Assembly (NCBI GenBank): GCA_030247855.1
Contig: JAPDRN010000043.1
Coordinates: 124,001-188,000, forward strand
Direction of reading: 5' to 3'
DNA length: 64,000 bases
Source: Knufia peltigerae
Lineage: Eukaryota; Ascomycota; Eurotiomycetes; Chaetothyriales; Trichomeriaceae
The translations under genes were made by a program, and so were the position numbers. The stretch's first letter is position 1, and every line of letters begins with the position of its first letter. Shown here piece after piece: positions 21,729-30,562 of this stretch. The notes under the pieces were generated by a model. The model worked only from the letters and a program-made list of their open reading frames with translations, did not search any database and was not told where the DNA came from.

Positions 21729-23261
21729 ATGTTGGCCGTGCGAAGTCCCATGGATGCTTTGCCACGTTCCGCCTCGTTGGGCCCGGAGCGGGAAAGTCTT
21801 ATGCGACACCCATCCGCCGAGGACCTCGACGCTGCTCATCAACTTGTGTCGTCTGCGCGTGGTGAACGTCACGGATCGCAACCACAATTGTCCGCTTACG
21901 ATGGGCATGTGAGTGACGCCGCCACTGAAGGTAGCCATCCCAGTCGGCCGAGCCCAAGACCCGAGGCCGCCGAAACGCCACGTTTGTCGCATGAGCAAGC
22001 GGAACAGCAAGAGGACAGCACCGTGCTGGGCCAAGTCTGCAGGTATGTACAGTTCGCGCCCTCTATAACAACGACAAGTCTACTGCTAATAGACCCGATG
22101 ATGCCCTTAATTCGCTTCTTACGATTCCCCACTAATTTATGTATTAGCAATTGTGGCACGACCAAGACACCCTTGTGGCGGCGATCACCAACAGGTACGA
22201 CGATATGTAACGCGTGCGGCTTGTATTTGAAAACTCGAAATACACCAAGACCGACCACCTTCAAACGTCCAGCTTCAACTGCTCCTGGAGAGAGTCCGCG
22301 TCAACGCGCCACCACTTCCCCTGTGGCAGCAGGATCTCCAACCTCAACATCAAACCAATCCACCAGTATACCTTATAGAGCACCCGAACATACCCCGGGT
22401 TCTTGTCCGGGTGGAGGCAATTGCAATGGGGCTGGCGGGGCCGAGGGTTGTTCAGGATGCCCAGCCTACAACAATAGAGTCGCACGCTCTACCAACCCTT
22501 CAGCGGTCGTGACGAGTGCCCCTCAACCTTTGAGGGAAGAAGCTCTCCCATCTACTTCGGTTCCCGCTCAAACCCAAGCCATCAACACCGATACCCAGTC
22601 TCAGCCTTCGCCTGGTAACACTTTAGTTGTCGCCTGCAAGAACTGTGGCACCACGGTCACGCCTTTGTGGCGCCGTGATGAGCAAGGTCATCCTATCTGT
22701 AATGCATGTGGCCTGTACCACAAGTTACATGGTGCACATCGACCTGTTCAGATGAAGAAGTCCACCATCAAGAGAAGGAAAAGAGTCGTCCCAGCATATC
22801 CGGATTCACAACGACCGGACGCGCCTTCCTCTCAAAAGACAGTCTCTATCTCTCCCGAACCCGTTTCACCAGAACAAGCCGTCTACCAAGATTCTGTCGA
22901 CGCGTCACCTGCGCCGAAGAGGAGGAGACCGCCGCCTACCGTGGACTACACCGGTTATGTACCCGAAACGGCGAGTAGCGACACTCAACAAACCACTCCA
23001 CGACCGCCAGAGGAATACAGAGTTCAGGCGCAACTGGCTGCTGCGGCCTCGGAAGGCATGCATCTGGATCCTGCCCTGACAGATACCGGTCGACGGAGCC
23101 AAGATCGAGAAGTCGGTCATTCAGTGGTTGCTGATTCCGAACGAGATCAAGAGCTTCTACGAGCAGAGCGACGGGCACAATTGATGCGTGAGGCTGAGGT
23201 TATGAGGGCAGCTTTACGTGCGAAGGAACGAGAAATCGACGATCTATCTTACGTGACGTGA
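21729..23261 (+). CDS. sreA: SreA-like GATA transcription factor
   Basis: Iron-responsive GATA repressor (SreA/Urbs1/Sre family) that shuts down siderophore and iron-uptake genes when iron is sufficient. Two exons (21729-22042, 22148-23261) give 475 residues. It has two GATA zinc fingers: the first is split by the intron (VC-S / NCGTTKTPLWRRSPTGT, then CNACGLY), and the second is CKNCGTTVTPLWRRDEQGH with a basic tail. Between them lies the cysteine-rich block CPGGGNCNGAGGAEGCSGCP. This block is diagnostic for the iron regulators and is linked to iron sensing. The C-terminus is a short helical segment rich in Arg and Glu. The 105-nt intron is a multiple of three without stops, so an unspliced reading is also open. 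Confidence 0.93.
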   Translation: MLAVRSPMDALPRSASLGPERESLMRHPSAEDLDAAHQLVSSARGERHGSQPQLSAYDGHVSDAATEGSHPSRPSPRPEAAETPRLSHEQAEQQEDSTVLGQVCRYVQFAPSITTTSLLLIDPMMPLIRFLRFPTNLCISNCGTTKTPLWRRSPTGTTICNACGLYLKTRNTPRPTTFKRPASTAPGESPRQRATTSPVAAGSPTSTSNQSTSIPYRAPEHTPGSCPGGGNCNGAGGAEGCSGCPAYNNRVARSTNPSAVVTSAPQPLREEALPSTSVPAQTQAINTDTQSQPSPGNTLVVACKNCGTTVTPLWRRDEQGHPICNACGLYHKLHGAHRPVQMKKSTIKRRKRVVPAYPDSQRPDAPSSQKTVSISPEPVSPEQAVYQDSVDASPAPKRRRPPPTVDYTGYVPETASSDTQQTTPRPPEEYRVQAQLAAAASEGMHLDPALTDTGRRSQDREVGHSVVADSERDQELLRAERRAQLMREAEVMRAALRAKEREIDDLSYVT

Positions 23262-24376
23262 GAAGACACAGAGATGAAAATCATTACCGTCACGCAGTTT
23301 GGTCGTCCAAGAAATACGAAAGATTATGATGAAAACATGCTCGAGGGTACACCCGCAAGGCGCTGGTGGTTTATTGTGATTAATGCATGAGACTCAGAAC
23401 TTCATAGGTTCTTTCTTTTTCGAGATACTATCAATTGAAGTCTCATGGACGGTGCATCTTGCATAGAATCGTGCCACAACCATATCGTCCTTCTATACCC
23501 AAGATGATTATTCGTCACGATCCTGGTTAACCTAGTTCCGGCTTGTGGTCGCTAGACACTGATGCCTCGCAGTCATGTTCTGGCCACAAACACGCGAAAA
23601 CTTTCGGGAGCATTCAGGGCGATGCTCGCTCGTGCTGCTTTCTCTCTTTTCGTTCTTGCCAATCACTCACTACCGGTTACCTGATCAATGGCGAGTCAAA
23701 AGTTTGATCTTCTCCTTCTCGTGGGTCGTTCGAATGAGTACAACATGATGTCCTGTACCGGGTATCTACTTCCGACTTACGTAGTAGGTAGGGATCCCGT
23801 CATGGCAAGTGGTGTTGGTGGTGGGCGGCACCGACCATACATTTCGACGCTTCACCCGTAGGTGAAGATCAAAGTACATCAACCTTGCAAAGGCCAACAC
23901 GATACAAAAGTCAACGTTGCGCAAACTACAAGCCGAGGGGAACGTCACCTGTATCAGGGTGTTGGTTTTCTACCATAAGTACCTAGTAGTCTCTCCCAGA
24001 CCACTGCTGAGAGGGACAAAGAAAAGAACGCAAGATCCAACAAGTCAGCTTCCCTGTGCTGCTGCTGGGGGTCGATCAGATATTGATCTTCTCTATGATG
24101 TGACCGTCGACTTCATAAATCATTTCGTGTTTAAAAAAAAAGGCGCCAGGCAACCCAAGATCGACTGCCCTTCTAGGCGAGTTCTTTTTTTCCCCTTGAA
24201 CTCGATTCTCTTTACGCAGTACCCTTATGCCATACTCGCCGCAACGCTATGCTGGAAAGGGGGTATCATTCATATGCAAATCCGGATCGCTTCACAGAAC
24301 ACCTCACCAAGGCAAAACAGACACCAAATGTCCCACGCGTGTTTGACCACCAAACTCCTTCGACCGTGTGCCGTGA
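23262..24376. other. convergent intergenic region, sreA / OTU gene
   Basis: A 1.1-kb tail-to-tail spacer. It contains a run of A at about 24131-24139 but no recognisable gene. The small open frames here show no family features. Confidence 0.5.
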
Positions 24377-25636
24377 TTATGCTCGCAATGTCGATTTTGG
24401 TCTCTCTGCAACCGAAATCATTCGTGGGCTGGAGGACTCAGATGGTTGTGCTCTATGTTTGAGGACGTGAACGGACGGACGAGCTTGTTGCTGCGATGCT
24501 TGCTTCGTGGTACGAGAAACATGCTTGTAGTTCGAGTGGTCATCGTCAAGGACTACCGGCATGGCTTTGACTGTAGTAGTTGGGCGCTCTTGAAGGGGGG
24601 CATCAGACGAAACATCGGTGTCTTGAGTGCTCAGAGGTGTGTCTGGTCCAGGGGATTCGACGAGGAGACGTGGCGAAAGTTCACCGTCTGGGTCTGGAAT
24701 GGTAACTGCAATGTCTCCACGCTTTCGAGCGCTCTTGCGTCTGTCGGCACGTTTGTTTGATCGAATTGGTTCTCCATCATCGTCTAGGGATCTCTTTGAG
24801 CTCGAGCTGCGTTGTGATGAAGTTACCGACGGGCTTCTAGCGCGATACTTGTCATTGAGCTGGTCTAGGTTGATTTCTGTCTCTTTCTTGCTCTTCTGGA
24901 GAAAGTCTTGGATGAGCTCGGAGGATAATTCTGCTCTGCTGTTGCGAATGGCTCTTGAAGTAAGGCTCGACACTGGGGAGGAAGATAGAGTGCCGCTGAT
25001 GGAGTTTCGAGGAGCATCTTGAGGTCTGAGGAGAGGGCTATTGCGGCTTCGAGGAGTTGAACCGTCTCGGCTTCGGGCTGAGTCATAGTGTGCTCGCGTG
25101 ACCTCGTCTCCGCCGTAACAGATGTGCAGGGGTGCTGCAATAGAAGTATTGTATCGGTGTTCATTTGTGTAGGAGATCGAATCTCTGTTGAAGTTCTGAA
25201 TGCGTGGAAGGTGGACCGTCACGTCCTGGTCAAAGACCTGACAGAAGGCGACCAACTCAGGTTCTCCACCGTAGGTTCCAGGTCGCGACATGAGGGAAAG
25301 GTACGCTTCAAACGCGTCTTCTGGCTCTTGACGGACGGCATTTGCAGCAGAACGGAGGGTTCGGCGTTGTTGCACATCATCCTTGTGGACATAATGCTCG
25401 AAGACTGGTCGGCAGGTTCGCATGTGGTCGATAATGCTCGCACGTATCTCGGGGTGTTTCGCCGGTGTGCCGTAGAGTTGGTCAGAGAGAGATGCAAACA
25501 GACAATTGCCTAAAATCATATCAGCATGCCAGACAATCAAACGCAGGGCCGAGAACATACCATCTCCAGCTATCTGCTTCTGATACATGCCCATTTTGAC
25601 CAGTCCAGGCCATACAGCCTTAGGCTTTCGGACCAT
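24377..25636 (-). CDS. OTU-family cysteine protease (deubiquitinase)
   Basis: Predicted ubiquitin-specific cysteine protease with an N-terminal OTU domain and a long disordered tail. Exons: first coding exon to 25561, intron 25560-25510 (51 nt), then 25509-24377. The join creates the catalytic block QKQIAGDGNCLFASLSDQLYG with the active-site Asp and Cys. The conserved His block is APLHICYGGDEVTRAHYDS. The start is uncertain. ATG 25636 (MVRKPKAVWP, 402 residues) is preferred because a TACGCAG acceptor with a CTGAC branch lies just before it, suggesting an intron in the leader. ATG 25672 would add 12 residues. The tail is Ser/Arg-rich and unlike a folded domain. The 51-nt intron carries no stop. 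Confidence 0.85.
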   Translation of the reverse strand: MVRKPKAVWPGLVKMGMYQKQIAGDGMFSALRLIVWHADMILGNCLFASLSDQLYGTPAKHPEIRASIIDHMRTCRPVFEHYVHKDDVQQRRTLRSAANAVRQEPEDAFEAYLSLMSRPGTYGGEPELVAFCQVFDQDVTVHLPRIQNFNRDSISYTNEHRYNTSIAAPLHICYGGDEVTRAHYDSARSRDGSTPRSRNSPLLRPQDAPRNSISGTLSSSPVSSLTSRAIRNSRAELSSELIQDFLQKSKKETEINLDQLNDKYRARSPSVTSSQRSSSSKRSLDDDGEPIRSNKRADRRKSARKRGDIAVTIPDPDGELSPRLLVESPGPDTPLSTQDTDVSSDAPLQERPTTTVKAMPVVLDDDHSNYKHVSRTTKQASQQQARPSVHVLKHRAQPSESSSPRMISVAERPKSTLRA

Positions 25637-26530
25637 GCTGGGAAGCTGCGTAGAGAATGCATGGTCAGCCATGATTGCCCAAGATCCATTGACCAGAGCA
25701 TCGGGAGGTTGTCAAAGAGAGAGTATGTGTCCAGAGGCCTCAAAGAGACATGGAGAAACGTCGTAAATGGAAGAGACAGCGTGGACAAAGTGATGTTCGG
25801 CCGCTCCTGATGGACTTGTGCAGGGGCTTCGTGATGATTTCACAGGGCACATATGGTCGTAACTGATTGCGGAGGTGCAGTGTCAAGGAGGCTCTTTGAT
25901 TGACTGACTTCAGCCAGGAGCCCCCAAGACACCGACCCTTAGGCAGACAGCACGGTGCCCGAACACAGGGAAAGGGAGGGAAAATGAAGCAAGTTAGGCG
26001 AGGTGAGGGGGTCACTAGGCGTGGCTGCCAGTGTGTGGCTTACCTGTTGCACTTGTCACCTTAACTAAACTGCCCCCTGCCAAAGGGGGAATAAGCTGGA
26101 TGATGCGGATAGGAAACTCTGCCGAAGACAGTTAGCGGGTAGATATGGAAACCAAGAGGATAGCAGCTACCTGAACGGGACACTTAGAGAACTGGTCCAC
26201 AGACAAAAGACGCCCTGCGAGTAGTTGTCATGAACTGATACTGGATTTCACGATGGTGGCGTGAGAGGAAGGACGAGAGTATTTAAGAAATCTATCTCTA
26301 CATTTGTTGCGTATCCATCACAAGAAGTAAAATTTCCTTCAGGTCCTCAATAGTCACGCCTATTGTTCTCCTCTCTATTGTCAGGTCCTCAGGCAAGAGA
26401 AACCCTTTTTTGCGTAGGCAGAGTTTTCTTCATATTCACTGCTGGAAAATAAAAGAAAAGTTCATTCAGGGGTCGGTTGGACCACTCACAATAGTCTGGT
26501 ATTCACCACCAACCTCACCCTTGAACAGTT
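25637..26530. other. divergent promoter region, OTU gene / D-amino-acid oxidase
   Basis: An 894-bp head-to-head region. A non-coding leader exon of the OTU gene may lie in its left part. No separate gene was identified. Confidence 0.45.
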
Positions 26531-27979
26531 ATGTCAGAAAAGACAATTGTCGTGGTTGGGTAAGTTGTGCTTCACTGCATTTGAATTCTGATAAGCATGG
26601 CGGCCCTCTAACACTCAGATCTTGTTAGAGCTGGTGTAGTTGGCTTGACAACTGCACTATTATTGACCCAGAATCCGAAGTTCAAGGTCACAGTCGCTGC
26701 AAAGCATATGCCAGGAGATTATGATATTGAGTATGCTTCACCCTGGGCCGGGGCGAACTACATGCCGTGAGTCACACAGATACAGAGACACAATTTTTAA
26801 GACTGAACCTTATGCGATCTGCCTAGAGTCTCGGTGACTGGTACACCATCACAGGAATGGGACAAGAATACATGGGCGCCACTCGCAGACCTAGCACGTA
26901 ACCACCCTGAAGCGGGAGTTCACTTCCAAAAATGTGAGATTTACAATCGCAAGAAGGACATTTCATCCACGACTGCAGCATGGTTTGCTGAGCTTCTCAG
27001 TCCGAAACCATGGTTCAGTACCATATTCGACGATGTAAGTATTGCAATTTGGGCTAACTCTAGTCAACCAGCACCTGCGGCTTTGTTTGCAAAGTTTCCT
27101 CTGGACAGGCCCTCCATGCCACGCTTCCTGCTGCGCGGTGGTGTAAAGCTGGACGGTACCTCCACAATTGTTTGCAGCATCAATTCCGGTGGGTTTGGGC
27201 TAATCTTATTGTAGTTTTGCGAGATACCCAAGAAGGATCTTAAACCTGGAGTCGACAATGCGACGCGCTTTACTTCAGTGTGTATCAATACAGCCATATA
27301 CTTGCCCTGGCTGGTATCCCAATGTCTAAAGAACGGTGCCGTCTTCAAAAGAGCAGTATTCAAACACATCTCGGATGCCGCAGCTCCAGGAGTTCATCAT
27401 CTTGGTGGTGCCGCAGACCTCGTGGTCAACTGCACGGGACTGTCGGCCTCCAAGCTTGGTGGTGTCATGGACAAAACGGTCATTCCTGCGAGAGGGCAGA
27501 TTACGATCGTGAGGAACGTAGCACCTTCGATGTATTCACTTTCTGGGACTGACGATGGACCGGACGAAGCCTGTTACATTATGACTAGGGCTGCCGGTGG
27601 TGGTACAATCCTGGGCGGATGCTACCAAAAGGCGAACTGGGAATCCCAGCCAGATCCGAGCCTTGCCACTAGGATCATGAAGAGATGCGTTGATATCTGC
27701 CCTGAATTGACCGGCGGGAGGGGTATCGAGCACCTGGATGTCATTCGACACGGTGTTGGCCTGAGACCTGTTCGAGAAGCAGGCGCCAGGATTGAGAAGG
27801 AAAAAATCAATGGTGTTTGGACAGTGCACAATTATGGACATGGTGGAGCTGGCGTCAGTAACCAGAAACATCCCTCGAGACTGAGCTAATGATATCTACA
27901 GTACCAATCTTCGTACGGATGTGCACAAGCAGCAGCAAAGTTAGTGGAAGAAGCCTTGGAGCAACGGCCAAGATTGTAG
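26531..27979 (+). CDS. D-amino-acid oxidase
   Basis: FAD enzyme that oxidises D-amino acids to keto acids, ammonia and hydrogen peroxide, usually in peroxisomes. Five exons were deduced: 26531-26559, 26629-26766, 26827-27034, 27215-27853 and 27902-27979, giving 363 residues. The first join restores the dinucleotide fold TIVVVGAGVVGLTTALLL. Other family blocks are SPWAGANY, VCINTAIYLPWL, VNCTGLSA, ARGQITIVRN, GVGLRPVREAG and the C-terminal NYGHGGAGYQSSYG, which is restored by the last join. The third intron is long for this window (180 nt) and partly open. The C-terminus is PRL, similar to but not the canonical SKL-type peroxisomal signal. Confidence 0.93.
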
Positions 27980-30562
27980 ACAGAAAACTTACATACGATG
28001 AACGCGAGAATATTTTAGTCGCCAGATGGTATCCGTATATAGGGTGAATGAATTCGAAAAGATGCTGTTGAAATAGTGCACGGTTGTTAGTGGCTTGTTG
28101 GTTTTTCGGATCACACGGTAAGATTGACTGACGGAGGCCTGTGCCCTTCGCAACATCGGCATCTTCCATCCAGACCATATTTTCGACCGCCATGTGGCTA
28201 GAGGCCCAGATTGATCAGATTCCGACCTCGTCCGACCGTTGGGATTACTGGCATAAATCGGAAATGAAGTGGCTGTCAAAGGCGCAATTATTTCTATTGT
28301 GACTCGCGTATCGAGAGATTACCGGCATACAATAGACCAACAAGGCGCCGCTGACGGTTAAATACTCCGGAAAAGCGCCACAACCGCGTACTACGGTAGG
28401 TACACAGAAAGGTAGCTCCGGCCTTTGTTTTTCTAGTTACTCTCCGTCGCCGTCTTGGGACAGCACCCGCCAATTGATGCGTGGTTCCCATACGGAGGCA
28501 CAGTCAGTAGTAGAACACGCCGACGAGGTCGGAGGAAAGCGGTGGCGACGACGATTGTCCCATCATTGGGAGCTCTCGTACGGATATCGAGATGCGTGAG
28601 CAGACGTCTTGAAACAGGATTATCGAGTCCGAGACATGAAGCCGGGAATGGAGAAGATCGATGCAGGACGGACTCACTATGTTCGATCCCGGCACGAGTA
28701 CACTACATATTAGCTACCTGGCTAGTCAAAGTCCGCAAGCCAGGGACAATAATATTGTCAACTCGGTTGTCACTGGTACTTGGCAGTTGGTACCTGGTCA
28801 ACAAGGTCGAAGTCTGGTAGCATGCTGCAGCAACGCAATTCAACATGTACCTGTCAAACGTCACCACACATCACCCACCAACACAAGATGAATGAAGACT
28901 TGCGACGACTGGTACCAGTAGAGACCGGTCGGGCGCCACCAATCCACTTGTAACTCTATAAGTTACTATTTTCTGTGTCCGTATGGAGTGTAGAGTGATA
29001 GATTGTGATGGTTGACGACACGGCAATATGGGGCAAGCCCCGCGCCTCGCATCACTCCTGCGACCTTGTTCATCGCTGCTGAACGCCCAAGTGCGAAAGT
29101 ACGGATAGCGAACGAGGGTGTCGAGCCATGCTTCACCAATCTTGCCCACTACGTGGTACTTGTGCCTCAACTTCTGTCGTGTTCCTTGCATGTCAGACGC
29201 CGCTTGGACTCCGCTTGGTATTACGCCTGTACCTCGCATGCCTGTCCATGCTCAGAGGAGCCTCCCTTGCCTTTTAGGGATTTGCAGGCCGCCGGTCAGA
29301 AACAGACCACAGGTTCGGGATGGGAGTCATCGTATCGACGGAAGTTTGATGATCTTGGCCTAGGGCCACTAGGCCAAGGTACAGTAGCTGGAGGGTGCCG
29401 TCCCTAAACAGAGACGATCGTAGAGGGTGCAGGGGCAGGAGAGGTCTCTTCTCGCGCTCATACTGGTCGGATGGAGGACAGGCGCTGATTGGGACGGTAC
29501 TGTGACGGCGACCAATGCGCGCATCCAGAGCAGTTGTAAATCTGTGACGCTCTCGCTCGTGCAAACAGGGTTTTTGCTGGACAAGCTGAACCTTGTTCCT
29601 GTGATTGCCAGCAGTTCCACCTTGAGTAGTGTAGTCCGTAGATCAGAAGAAGATCAAAGGATGGCTGGTCACGATGGCTGTGATGGTCATGCTGGTGTCA
29701 TGGCTTGGATAGCTAGGCGGAGGCGTAAAGGACGCCTAGAGAAGAATGGATCTCCGGGCACGAGTAATTTGAAGTCCACCAATCTCTACCGCCCAGCAAA
29801 GGAAGAGTTTAAGCAAGTTTAGCCTGGGCTGGTGCCCGTTGTTCATGCAGTGCCTGGCGTGTCGTTCCAGCACCCGCCCGCACGCCGCTCTTTGCTCTCT
29901 TCCAGTTCTCAAACATCCATCGCCCTCATTCCGTCATTCGTCGCTTGCGGCTTCTACCACCAGCTATTAACATCAGCACCACCACCACCACCAACTCGTC
30001 CTTCGCCCTCAATTCGCTCGTTCCGTCACGTCCACCACCCTTTCGACAACCCCGTCAAACGACCTGCATAGACTTCGCCTTCCATCGCTTTTCTCTTTTC
30101 CATCGTTTCACTCTCGTTACAACCATCCGCCGCCCTCGAATCAATCAGTAAGCTGGGTCTTAGTTGACTCAATCATCCCGACGCTCATTCCAGTCTAATT
30201 TCACACGTGCTTTCTGGAGCCCCCTCCACAACAATAGCCTCGACTGTCGGCCGTCATCGAGCATTTTGCTGTCTAGAACCTGTCACCTGGTTCCATTCCA
30301 CCAACATCTTACGTCTGCCAGTGCGCATGGTGCTTTCTCCTGCAAAACACTTCCCATCTTCTCCCCAACTCCTGCTGCCAACCATTGCCCGAGACCAGCA
30401 GAACGTTTTGCCATTAGAACCATCGCGAATTCGTATTAACCACTATCTGGACCGTTGTTGATGTCTTCAATCCAGCCTTATCATCCTCCCACCCTACATA
30501 ACCTCGTCCCTTAACGGCGCTCCTCTCGCGTTGGATCCATCCTTCCTTTCCGTGGGTTCAGC
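27980..30562. other. large intergenic region with long 5' leader
   Basis: This 2.6-kb stretch is the longest without a recognised gene. The open frames before 29.8 kb have no family features. From about 29.87 to 30.56 kb it is strongly pyrimidine-rich on the plus strand, as in long fungal 5' untranslated regions. A GTAAGC at 30150 could be the donor of a leader intron. No RNA gene was recognised. Confidence 0.45.
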
